A stretch of DNA of 64,000 nucleotides from Camillea tinctor. Lineage: Eukaryota > Ascomycota > Sordariomycetes > Xylariales > Xylariaceae. The stretch's first letter is position 1. Each line of letters begins with the position of its first letter. The notes beneath the pieces were generated by a model that made no database searches, was not told the DNA's origin, and worked only from the letters and a program-made list of their open reading frames with translations. The position numbers and the translations under genes were made by a program. Location: NCBI GenBank assembly GCA_022578605.1, contig MU394054.1, positions 560,945 to 624,944 of the forward strand, in the 5' to 3' direction. Of this stretch, positions 36,090 through 46,887 are shown piece by piece.

Positions 36090-38169
36090 CTTGGATTTCA
36101 CGGCTAGGCCCTCATGTAAGTACTATCTGAGGAAGTGATCAATCCTCTACTTGAGCCGTGTGGTCTGCCTGGAACGAAACTTCATCAATTTGTATTCCTT
36201 TTACCCTCCCCGGTACCGAGTTAGTACTTGACATAGCCCAAAATCGAGGCCTTTACCATGCCGCGCAGCAGAGTATCTCTTCTCCGTCTCATCCTTACTT
36301 ATCTGAGCGTGTTTGCGAAGATGCAGAAGCTAGCTGACCTCATTAATGGCAATATTGAGATAAAGTAGAACTGTTTCCTTAGTTCTGATGTTTACAAGCC
36401 CTTGTCCTTGTTTGAATTGTAATAAAGTCTCCGCCGCTGCTTTTTGAACAATGCCCCTGTCTTGGATGTCCCAACAATGACTAGTGACGAGAGTGATCTC
36501 AAGCAAGTCAATGTCTGAGAACGGATCATAGCCCCTGAATCGTTTCATCTTAGATCTGTGAAACTCATCTAAAGACAAGACAATAGATACTAGAACAAAA
36601 TGTTAACATTATGGAAGACGCACAAGGTATACACATCTACTAGTACGGATGAGTTCAGAAGGCTAAGTCGTCAAGGCAGAGACCCGAGGCTAGATAGACA
36701 CTAAAGACTAATGGTTACTAGTTTAGGAGTCCCTCAATGTATTCTACAGAGCTACTGCCTAGTTCAGGATACAGGACTTAGACGTATGAAATTCAGTTAT
36801 GAAATGCAAATTTACTATTGCTAGCTCACTAGACAGTAAGGCGATGACTTAGGGACATTATATGGACAGACTAGATAATACATAGTAAGCCCGAGGATTT
36901 CCTCTGAACATTCAAACTTGGTTGGGGTACCCGAGCGCCCGCCAGCAGAAATATGACTATCTCCCCCTCAAGGACCTTTTAGAGAGTGGAAGCTACGTAG
37001 AAAAAGCTAAGTATTTCGCTTCAGACAACCTGCCCAACTACTCCATATCCTAACCTTTAATAGGTAAACCTCTTGTATCGTCAGAAAAGAAAACATTGAT
37101 ACCAACGAAGTGCTATCCGTTTCCATTTCTTCCTCTTCATTATCTAAATAAGTTAGTATATTCCTGGGTATTATCGATTTTTCCTCGAAAAGGCAGGAGC
37201 ATACAGTATTCACTAAATAGAAAATAAAAAAAATGCTAAGCTAGTCGATAAAGAACAGAAAAAGGGATGGGGTTCAAATGGGGGACATAGGGTATACATT
37301 CTCTATACTCCATATTTACTTTACTCTCTGTCTTTCTGTATGTGCGTGTGCAATTCGTCTCCCAGACTTAAAGATATCCTACCCTTCATGTGCGCAATAC
37401 ACGTATGCATGCATATGCGCTGTGAAAACATTAAAAAAAAAAAAAAGGCAGAATAGCACGCACACACATACAGAATGGCATCACTCCAATCGCCATGATG
37501 TCAGTGGGTATATTTGGACCCATAACTGTCACTTACGCGCGCACAAAGAAGGCCGATCCATAAACACAATAGCTACATAGCATTTCGAAGAATTGAAAAA
37601 GAAAAGGAGGGAAGCTAACAAGCCTGGTTAGCCTAGTTGAGATGGAAATGTCTGCAAGTGCATATTGCGTATTCGTACATGACCACAATATAGCTCAGCT
37701 ACACATAAATACGCGGGATACGAAGGGAAAGAAAAATGATGATTCTATAACAAAAAGCGCACATGCAATGCAATGCAACGCGACACAACCACCCCCCTCC
37801 CAGAGTCCCATTCTCAAACCCAACCCTTCTTGCAGAACTAGTTCCATCCGTCCCATTTATCAAACTAACGTAACCATGGGTATCTAAGTCTGCGCTTAGT
37901 TTAAGTCACGTCCGTCCACGGCCCATCCCATCAGTGGTCCCGCATGTCATGTATGTCAGATACCCTTGTTCTTTTTTTCTTCCTTTCTTCTATCTTTTGC
38001 TTTTTACATCGCTCCTCATTTGCTGGTTTCGGTAGGACCCTTCATTCCTCCTCTTCCCCTCAAATCTGGCATTTTGAATCTAATCAGTAAGCTCGAGCCT
38101 GCAGTTTTCCCATGCCTCAGCCCCCCTCTCTTCCTTTTAAAACCCCTTACTATTGGTCAAGTCTATTCA

Positions 38170-38272
38170 CCCCGCCGCGCCGCGGCGGGCCCGGGCGGGG
38201 GGCGCGGGGGGGGGGGGGGCGCCCGGCGGGGCGGCGCCCGGGGGGGGGCGGGGCGGGGGCGCGGCGGGCGGG
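38170..38272. repeat. G/C-only low-complexity block at gap edge
   Basis: About 103 bases without a single A or T, including long G runs, directly before the N gap. In such a genome this most likely reflects failed or dark-cycle sequencing at an assembly edge rather than real sequence, but that is inference. Confidence 0.8.
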
Positions 38273-38282
38273 NNNNNNNNNN
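38273..38282. other. assembly gap (10 N)
   Basis: Ten undetermined bases; the true distance across is unknown. Frames read through here contain X and are meaningless. Confidence 1.
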
Positions 38283-38370
38283 TTTTTTATCTTATCATTA
38301 CTCTGTCTCCTGACCCTTGCCACCCCCCCACCCACCACAACCCCATCCCCAAACCCATCTCCCTTCTCCA

Positions 38371-38396
38371 CCCCCCCCCCCCCCCCCCCCCCCCCC
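38371..38396. repeat. poly-C tract (26 C)
   Basis: A homopolymer about 90 bp after the gap, again a poor-quality context. Confidence 0.9.
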
Positions 38397-39982
38397 GCTC
38401 ACATGCTGATGATGCCCGATAGTTAACACATGTCAGACTTGCTTTTTTTCTTCATTCCCTGTATTTATCTAATTTCTACGTTCCTTCTCCCCTTCTCCTG
38501 AGGCTTGTACATACTTGGAAATAAAATAAGATAAAAATAAAGAAAATAAAAATATACGTAGCTGTACCGCCCAGATAACCTTCTACCTATTCATACATCC
38601 CACTAGTTCTGGGCACATGTTTTCTCTATTATCTGATCCTTTGATCCGGCGCGGTACTATGTGGTGTCTTTGGCCCCTATCCCGAAACGACGACGAGGAT
38701 GACGATCATTGTCCTGCCCCCGCTCACGAGCATCAGTTCGAGATAGACTCGAATATTAGTTTATATTCCCAGGCGCTGTTTCCGCCACTGTGTATCTTTT
38801 CTTTTTGCATTTTTACTCTTACCATCATAGTTAGTTACTCTTGCTTGCATAATGGGAGAGGCAATATCGGGCCTCACATCCGCCTCTGAGGTTTCACCCA
38901 GTCTTCTAATTCTCAAAGTGTTGTGTGTGGTGTGAGGAACAAGAAGAGGCAGGTAGATGAAAAAAAAAAAAAATACTAGCTGATTCCTAGATATACACCC
39001 ATCAGCTTCAAGTTGGGCTGAGGGGAAGGGGGTTACAAAGCAAGTTGAGTCGAGAAAGAATGAAGAAAGCTAGAACAGGATTGGTAAATGGGTTTTCCCT
39101 ATCTATTTCTTATTCTCCTAATCGCGATAGTATACCGCTCGTAGATCATGACTATTATCAAACGGCACGTAATTAAGGTATAACTAGGCTAGCAATATCA
39201 AACCTTGCACCGTTTTTGTCCTCGTTTTTAACGGAGGTACGTCAAGTGGAACGATATCAACGATGAGCATATAACACTTCGACCCGATGAAAGTAAAGCA
39301 CAGACCAAGTCGGTGATGGAATCTAGCTATACCACACAGCCTAGGTTAGTTAAGTAAGATCCTCCTTTTTCTTTATACAACTCTTTTTTTACATACAAAC
39401 ACAGATTGATTATATTAATATCTTAAAATTCTTTATTTCTTTATTCTTTTCAGTTCTATTTTTTAACTCGAAACTTTATTTAGGTGCTTCTTAAAATAGA
39501 GTAAGAGTATTGAACCCCTATCCTCAATTATATGAGGTCGTAAGGGACTGAGTGTATACCTTAAATAGTATACGGTACGCAACCATTATGGAGTTTAGTT
39601 TAAAGACAGGCTCATAATAAAATTAAGTTGAGAGAATGTATTGGCCTTTGTACTGACTGGCTAATTACCTAAGAAAAAGAGAACCTACTTTCATAATAGC
39701 AACGTATTATATGTACATCCAAGGCACTCATACAGTTCCTGCTTCTTTAGTCCCCACAACAGTACTCTGAAATACCTTTGATGAACACAATTTCGATGCT
39801 TTTTGGTGTTGCCCCTAAACTACTGTTACCTGAAAATCAAGAAACAGACAGTATGTGACCTGCCTGTGAAGCCAGCTGACGGGAAGTAACCGGAGGATTC
39901 GTCATAATTCACCGGTGGCCATATTCCAGATGTCTTTAAGTCAGACATATCCCTAAGTTCTGTTCTTTGATGATTAATCTAC

Positions 39983-41619
39983 CTAAACAACATTGTGAGC
40001 ATGTTGTATCTGAGACTGCTCAGTAAGTTCCATTTCCCGAGGCCCGAATGACTGGTTAATGCAGTATGTTCTTGTAATGCCAGGGTCCAGTATCTCAGTT
40101 TCCTGATCTCTCGTCTCACCTAGAGTTGCAACGCATACTTCATTCATACTTCTTGAAGTCCATGGTGAGTAGAGCCCCGATGTATCATGAAATTCAGAGA
40201 GCTGGGGGTTATCATTCTTCATCTTCTTCATCTTCTTAACGGCCTTAGGGGGCTTAGTTCCTCCAAAAGTGGTTATTGCCCTCCAGTTTTCTTGTGGGGA
40301 TAACTCGCCACTTCCATTGCCTTTCGGGCTCCACAGAAGGGAGGTAAGGGATTTGTAAAATCCCGATTCAGAAATGTGTCTTCTTGTGAAATTGGCGAAA
40401 GCGGGCATACAAGAGACTATGATGGCAATGTAGAGTTCGACCGCGCTATTTCGAAGCGAGTGTCTAAGTTAGCCATGCTGACCATTATGATATTCCAGCT
40501 CGTAAATGAATAAAAATTAAATAGCACACTTACATGCATATGAATACCCGAGCCTCCATCCAGGTTATGTCCTCTGTTGTCATAACCGGGACACGTACAG
40601 CTAACCCAGTCACGCTGGCGATCACGCCCCTATGCCATCGCCATGGAGGTCAGATCTCCTCTTTTCAAAAAGCGTAGAAGCGTTACCTACATTAAAGCAG
40701 TACCAAAAACAAACGTTAATTGAAGACGTTTGTGTAGCCCTAGATTCAATGACGACAACATTGGGAATGGCAAAGCGAAGATGTATAGATCTATTACTGT
40801 AGCTAGGACTGCCTGTTCTATCATGACCTTGTTTAGTTGTTGTGGGCGACCATTAGTAAGAAGGTCCTCCCAAGTCTCTCCGGCATATGGGACTGTGTAG
40901 ACAGGACCGAGGATCAAGTATGGTCCGTAGATGAGAACAATGCCGACGAGGCCAGTGTATATAGCGATCCTCATTTTTTTGCTTACGGAAAATACCTGTA
41001 ATAATAATAGCAGGATGGAGGCCTTTGAGAAGGAATGCGCAAGGGGATTGAGAATTTGCATAGAGAAGGATAGCTGTGATTTGTCCGTGTTAGATATTTC
41101 TTCACATCAAGTACGGCCTCAGGGGGCATGAGCAAGGACTAAAATATTCTCACCTTGAAATAAGTCGCATCGAACCAGCAAGTGGGCATGTCCCATTGAT
41201 GGCGCATATAATTTCTCACTTTCAAAATTAGCATCCTTCCAGTGTACCTACCGTCTTGCTGGGAGTTGTGATGGTCGGTTATTATAACTTACTCGCTAGA
41301 ATATTGCCAGAATAGGCAGCGGACGTTATGAGAGCTACAATCGCACACACTTTAGACCTATCAGCACTAGAACCTTCCTCTCGCCTCCCGCCATTATTGT
41401 AAACGAACTGTTGCGTCACGTACTGTCTGCTAATTGAAGTCGACGTTTGTTGATCCATAATCGGCCAGCTAGGAAGATAACAGTCCAAGTCATCATTATG
41501 ACCGTGACGCCAATCCAAGCTGGAGCAAGGGAGCGGGGATTTCTGAAATTGGGTGTCCCGTCTGGGGGAGCGCCAGCGGGAATTTGGCAAAGATCAAGCC
41601 CAGGTGGTAGCGCATCCAT
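39983..41619 (-). CDS. rhodopsin-domain (PTH11-like) integral membrane protein (six exons, 419 aa)
   Basis: This belongs to the large fungal family of seven-helix proteins with a rhodopsin-like domain, which includes PTH11-type putative receptors. Exons are 41619-41424, 41349-41293, 41218-41154, 41073-40691, 40629-40534 and 40445-39983; all junctions keep frame. The N-terminus PPGLDLCQIPAG is typical of the family, followed by a first helix (PAWIGVTVIMMTWTVIFLAG). YMRHQWDMPTCWFDATYFK leads into further helices, then LILGPVYTVPYAG, and a helix starting MIEQAVLATVIDLYIFALPF. The last helix (AVELYIAIIVSCMPAF) precedes a soluble, Lys/Ser-rich tail of about 130 residues. Ligand and signalling partner cannot be read from sequence. 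The second and third introns use AAAG acceptors. The short second exon is the least certain. Confidence 0.8.
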
Positions 41620-42383
41620 CGTTTCTATGTTCTAAGTTTGTTGGCAAACGGCAGTGAAGATTGCAGAATTGGTGTTTTTAACTAGGAGAGCTCAGAGCTC
41701 AAGATGAGAAGTATGAGGATTATCTCAGGAAAATGTCTCGGAAGTGCGGCACAGTCTTATCATAATTATATCTGGGGTCTAAACTGTAGTTGTGTGTTAT
41801 ATATTGATAGATATCAAAGTATGATTGTAGAGAAGGCCGTACCGCATCTAGATGTATGCTTACCGAAGTAAAAGCTGGGAGCCCACACTTACACGAGAGC
41901 TGGAAACATAATATCTTCCTTCTTCACTACCTACCTCGGGAGGCTAGTTGAACCCTTAATTGGCTCTCGGAGTGTACCTCACAAAGTTCAGGATTCACTA
42001 GCTGCGTGTAACAATGCCGTGCCGGCCAGATGGGACGATTCCATTCAAGTACTACGCACAACGCAAACAAATATAACCCATCCATGATGTCTTGTGTTAC
42101 TTGATAACAGCTGGCGGACCCCAGTTGCCTTCTTAGGTTCTTAGCTTAGATTATGCTAGGTTAGTATATTGGTTATACAATATGTAGGCTCGGCCGTGCA
42201 TTAGGACAGGGGGCCTTGCCTCCTTATTATTAGTCGTAATGTTTATGTAGCCTACCGTCTCATCCTATCTAGTAGCTATTAATAATTCAGCTTATCCTTG
42301 GTTACCGTCCTATAAATGCAACCATGGAAAGCCGGATGTTACAAGATAATAAGGCTGTACGGAGTATGATTTTATCATGCATG
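41620..42383. other. intergenic, between rhodopsin-like gene and SDR relic
   Basis: No supported gene; it covers the promoter of the rhodopsin-domain gene and the 3' side of the SDR relic. Confidence 0.5.
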
Positions 42384-43381
42384 TCAGATGAATCCCTTAA
42401 CCTGCTTCTCACTCCAGTCCCAGAACTTCCGCGTCAGATCGGCCCCCCCTTCGGACTCTGGCCTGGCGGCAAGCTGCAACTCCTGACAGATGGGACGGAA
42501 GCGCCCAAAGGGGAAAATATACCCAGCTTTGTCTGGTGTTATCTCGGGTGACAGGCCGGCGAACAGTTCAGTGTAAGCACCATTCACGGCGGGGTAGTGC
42601 ATGAGAGCGACTCGCAGCTTGCTCAGAAAACCCTGTTGGGAGAAAGGATTCGAACGCAGGTTTCCTGGATTGACAGGCACGCCTAGAACACCGGTTGCCG
42701 CAAAGCGCTTTGAGTATTCAATGCCGTAGGACCACACTCCCACTTTGCTGAGGCCGTAACGGTCCATGCTTGATTTGGGGTGGTGGTAATCCAAGTTGTC
42801 CATGTCAATACCCACGCCTTTCTCATGGAACATCTCTGCTGCGAACGAAGAAACGAAGACGACACGGACTTCGTTGGTCCAGGTGTTACCTCCTGCCGCC
42901 GTAGCCTGGAGTAGAGGCGTGAGGAGCTTAGTGAAAAGAAATGGTCCTAGACAGTTCACCCCCATCGTCAGCCGCCATATAACCAGCGTTGTTGAAAAGA
43001 ACGTTGAGGCTTGATTCAGCTGCCAGAAAACGTTCTGCCGATGCCTTTACCGGCCGCAAATCACTTAAATCCAGCTGTAAGAAGGCTAAAGCTCCAGTCG
43101 AGCTAGGTTCGGCTTCCTTGATATGTTTGATAGTGTTGCCCTCCTCTCTAGCAGCTATGTAAACCTTGGCGTTTTTCGAGTACAGAATGCGTGCAAGTTC
43201 TTTACCAACTCCAGATGTTGCTCCGGTTACAATGTACAGCTATAAAAGTGGTTAGGAAAAAGAAATACGAGACGGACTTGAGTTATCTTACCTTGCCGGC
43301 CAAATCTGGTATGCTTTTCGCTGTGAATTCTGGCGCAGGGGGGAAGCACTGTGTCCAGCCGCTGGAAAATGTTGGCGGCAT
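42384..43381 (-). pseudogene. short-chain dehydrogenase/reductase with internal deletion and frameshift
   Basis: An NAD(P)-dependent oxidoreductase of the retinol-dehydrogenase-like SDR type. Exon 1 (43381-43292) starts MPPTFSSGWTQCFPPAPEF and is followed by a 52-bp intron (43240-43291). Exon 2 opens with the cofactor motif LYIVTGATSGVGKELARIL and continues to LNVLFNNAGYM. Here, near 42966, the frame changes and the text resumes as GVNCLGPFLFTKLLTPLL; relatives have roughly ten more residues at this point, so a small deletion that is not a multiple of three has occurred. The rest, including the catalytic YGLSK (YxxxK) and a normal C-terminus, is well preserved in the second frame. The gene appears recently inactivated. 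It faces the P450 relic at 44.2 kb head to head, suggesting a former metabolic pair. Confidence 0.82.
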
Positions 43382-44180
43382 GATGTACGCCTGTCTAGAG
43401 GAGGGAGGAATTGATGGCAGCAAGTGTTTCTATTAAGATGATGCAAGAGTTTCTAAGGCATTTAGCTTGATAAAATGGAAGCACAGAAGGTTCTCATTGT
43501 ATATAAGTTGGGTTCCCATTATGGGAGTATTAAGTAAGAACCTGGTCCATCATCCTACCTGGTACCTTGACAAACACTTAAGATTATCTACCTAGGTAGC
43601 TATTTATATCTGCCTGTACCCCCATAATGCACACTGATTAGTGGAGATGAGTGCGGAGGCTAAGGACAACAAGAAGACTGAGATCTTATGGAAGAACATT
43701 TTGCAATACCCAGGGCTACGATCACAGGAGGTATCTCTTATCCATTGGGAGTAATAGTCTAGTTTCTATAACCCCTTGCATAGAATCATGCATACCGCAT
43801 AACCTACAGGCAGTAGTGCCATTTTGAGGCACTTATGCAGGGTCTGGCCTATCGTAGTCCCAGAAATCTCACCATCATCCAACACCGCGACGAGGCTCCA
43901 CCTATGTAACATGCGAGAGTGTACATATCGATTCAAGAAAGTGAATATCGAAGTCATGAAGCTAGATAGCGCAAGTGGTAAGTGGACTAGGAAGTAAAAA
44001 CTCCTTCTATGAGTATTGTAGTGGGCGAGGAATTTGGATTTTGTTGAAGGGGTAACTAAGTAACTAGGCAAACATCTCGATACCACTGTTCGTGCTTCCT
44101 TTTTTTATGATCAGACCAACAAGAAACATCCAGTAATTTGGTTCCGTCTCTTTATTTTAACCGAACTTTCATAGCATCTC
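43382..44180. other. head-to-head spacer between SDR and P450 relics
   Basis: This is the former divergent promoter of the two broken genes. A TACCTAGGTA palindrome lies at 43589-43598. The minus-strand frame at 43766-44086 is hydrophobic but I cannot assign it. Confidence 0.4.
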
Positions 44181-45057
44181 ATGATGTTGCTTGAGATATT
44201 TAGCAATATCATTGCATCGACCTCGGGGGTCATCGCACTTCTTCTATTCCTCCTTCTCGCCTGGGTCTTGTTAGAATCGGTGATTGCTTCTTTTCAGAGG
44301 CCAGTAAGATATACTTGTTGGCCTAGTTCTCTCAAGAGATAAGCACCGCCAATGTATCCAGCAGCCCCGAGATGAAATCCATGAGGTAGAGCAAGAAGGT
44401 CATGTTGATCTCCTTAGTCGTCTCTCATTGATGGAAAGTGTCCTCCGCGAATCATCGAGGCCCCATCCTCTTGACAGCCGTGATTTGTATATACATGTCG
44501 CCAGTCTCAGGGGCATTAAGCTGACACATAAATTCTAGTCACTGTATAGCGCAAAGCCATGAACACATTCTCCTTTCTTGATGGGACCCTTCTTCCGACT
44601 GGGACACTGGTACCTGTACCACAACAGGCTATCATGCGTTACACGGCAAACTACACCGATACGGATCACTTTAGCCCTTTACGTTTTCGTCCTGATTTTG
44701 CGCCTAATCAAGCAGTGCAGAAGTGAACCGATGTAAATCTGCGGTACCTATCCTTTTTGGGGCTCTGCCACAAAGCCATGGTAAGTTGTAATTTCACGAT
44801 TACCATCCTCGTCATGTTTATCATGAGTCTCAAACATATTCTGGCTTCGTTATAATCGCCCACGACTTTTACTGACGTCTTGTAATAGCCTAGGTAGATG
44901 GATGGCTTCTCACTTATTGAAGCGTTTTCTCGTTCACTTCTTAAAGGACTACGACTTCGAGCTGCTGGATCCAAATAACTGCGATCCGGTGCGATTTACA
45001 ACTTCAGTGTCCCCTAAAGACAGCATTCGGATTTCGATCCGGCCACGCAAGCCATAA
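44181..45057 (+). pseudogene. second cytochrome P450 relic, large internal deletion
   Basis: No single long frame exists, but P450 pieces appear in order. A first exon (44181-44303) encodes a membrane anchor (GVIALLLFLLLAWVLLESV) and ends in a GTAAGA donor. About 300 residues are then missing. Next comes the K-helix region (44362-44479) with MESVLRESSRPHPLDS. A likely 59-bp intron (44480-44538) leads to RKAMNTFSFLDGT, VPVPQQAI and DHFSPLRFRPDFAP, with an in-frame TAG at 44547-44549 and a TGA at 44724-44726. The heme region is decayed by a frameshift but keeps W-G-x5-C spacing, its cysteine codon split by a further intron (44781-44888). The end (LLKRFLVHFLKDYDFELLDP to SIRIRP-like text) reaches a TAA at 45057. 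This order and intron structure make the P450 origin clear. It cannot encode a working enzyme. Confidence 0.8.
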
Positions 45058-45301
45058 ATCAACCGGCAGCGTGGCGAACTCCCATCTAGTACCTAGCCAT
45101 ATCTTGGCCGAGTAGGTTGGATGAACTATGATCAATGGAAAAACACACACTATGAGACTGGTTTACCTAACAATATACATATATCGATTATTGCCGTAAG
45201 CTATTTCTCGAATGTAAATCGGGCTGCCGACTATCTAAACAGGTGATGCCTTGAGAACACAGTTCACAAGAAAAGGCAACTCCACAATTAGACGTGTTTA
45301 T

Positions 45302-45343
45302 AAAGACTTACAATACCGAATATCTCTATAATTGTAAGTCTTT
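45302..45343. repeat. 13-bp perfect inverted repeat
   Basis: AAAGACTTACAAT is followed after a 16-base loop by its exact reverse complement. It may be the remnant of a small inverted-repeat transposon or a stable hairpin; no target-site duplication was recognised. Confidence 0.8.
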
Positions 45344-45612
45344 CTTAGAAGGATGCATGCGATTGAATAGGACAATCTTATATCGATTTATTATATACCT
45401 AGCATCCTTTCCTCCACAAAGCTAACAGCTTTAACTTACGGAGATTTAATTACCTAAAATTACCTACCTATTCATATGTTATTATAATACTATAAGTATC
45501 TACTTAGGTAAGCTAAGGCGCTTTTTTACGGACCGCCTCTTCGCGGATTAGATAATATTATAAGATCTATAAAAAAAAGCAAGCAATTAGCTTTCGATGA
45601 ATTGACCGTACT

Positions 45613-45633
45613 GCTCCGTACCATTTACGGAGC
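45613..45633. repeat. 8-bp inverted repeat GCTCCGTA/TACGGAGC
   Basis: A perfect 8-bp stem with a 5-base loop. The core TACGGAG recurs elsewhere in the window (for example near 52054 and 57731). Confidence 0.75.
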
Positions 45634-46887
45634 CTATTCACCAATGCTTTTAACGGTAATGTTCCAGAACCCAATTATACATGCTATTAAGCCCGAAAAT
45701 CGCTAGAACCTTGACGACACCGACCAGGTACTATAGAAGGCCGCAATAATATAAAGGTCTAGTCCTATTGTCATAACTAGTTTAAGGCAACCAACTGAGC
45801 TGTGAAGGCAAAAGCTTCAAATAATGACCAACTGGTTATTATTTCCCCAATTCTGTATTATATGTGTGATTCTGACCGTAATATGGATCAAGTGATACAA
45901 TAAGTCGATAGCTAATCTTGATTGGTCCGTAGGATGCCGCCCCCTACTATACAGTACACGAAGTCTTAATAGATTGGTAAGTATCGTAGGACTTGTCCAC
46001 CGTTACAATACACATACCCCCAAGGGTGAGAAAGATTTAGTAGGTTAGGTTGCATATGTTTTATATGTGCGTGTATGTTTGTTTTCTGTGTACCTATTGC
46101 TATGTACGTCAGTCAGTTACCACGGGGAGATATTCTCAGACCCATTTCCCATATGCTTTGCTACGCTTCGCCTCGCCTCTCTTAATGATATGTAAAGCAG
46201 CGATGATTACAACGACGATATATGGATTTTATCCAACTCTTTAGCCACTTTCGTTTTTCCTTTCTCTAGCAATCATTTAAAAGCGTAAGAGAAGAAAGCG
46301 GGTGAGGCTAAGCAGGAAAGAAAAGAAACATTAACCCACCATGCAGCCCCTCCACCCCCTCCCCACACACACGAGAATAAAAATACTACAGAAATTTCCC
46401 ATGCATGGTTGCTCTGCTTATTTCTTTTTCGACAATTCCGCTCAAAGAAGAAGAAGAAAGAAATAGGCTTTGAGTCGAGTTTAGGTTCCATAACGCAACC
46501 CCCTACCCCCCCTTTTCGACCGAATCAAGGCGCACGCGAATAAGAAAAAAAAAACGAATAAAATAGAAGAAAAAGGGTCAAAAAATCATCAGTCCCACCT
46601 AACCCCCCTTAATTGGGAGAATTTTTCCCATTTCTCATAACGCCGATCAGAAGAATGCCAGGATGCACCACATGATCATGAAAGGCCGTTATTTTAGCAA
46701 TCCGCTCCCCTTGGCGAATGCTGCAAGCCTCTTCGCCTGTCATCGGTAAATCCCTCTCCCTAAGTCGCCCCATATGCTCGAAATACCCCAGTCCCTAGCG
46801 TGGAGAGATGAGAGGGAAAAAAACAGAAGCAACCTTCAAAAACGCCCAACCCCCGTTACCCAATTGCTTCTATCCGATATGTCCGTA

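Larger units (their letters stand above)
34985..39982. other. 5-kb gene-poor interval with assembly gap
   Basis: No gene I can support. It contains GC-rich hexamer repeats (35634-35685), an AGG repeat, a weak minus-strand reading frame at 36330-36578 (see findings), a 16-base A-run near 37431, a G/C-only block with an N gap (38170-38282) and a C-homopolymer. The right third, 38.9-40.0 kb, is A+T-rich and empty. Confidence 0.5.
45058..46887. other. intergenic, A+T-rich, with hairpins
   Basis: No supported gene. Two inverted repeats are described separately. The right end is probably the 3' untranslated region of the histidine kinase, with homopolymer C and A tracts. Confidence 0.5.

Noticed and set aside
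38112..38426. Overlapping Pro/Gly/Arg-rich frames across the gap
   Set aside because: They translate the G/C-only block, the N gap and a C-homopolymer; they contain undetermined residues.
43766..44086. 106-codon minus-strand frame between the SDR and P450 relics
   Set aside because: It is hydrophobic but without family motifs, and lies in what should be the divergent promoter.
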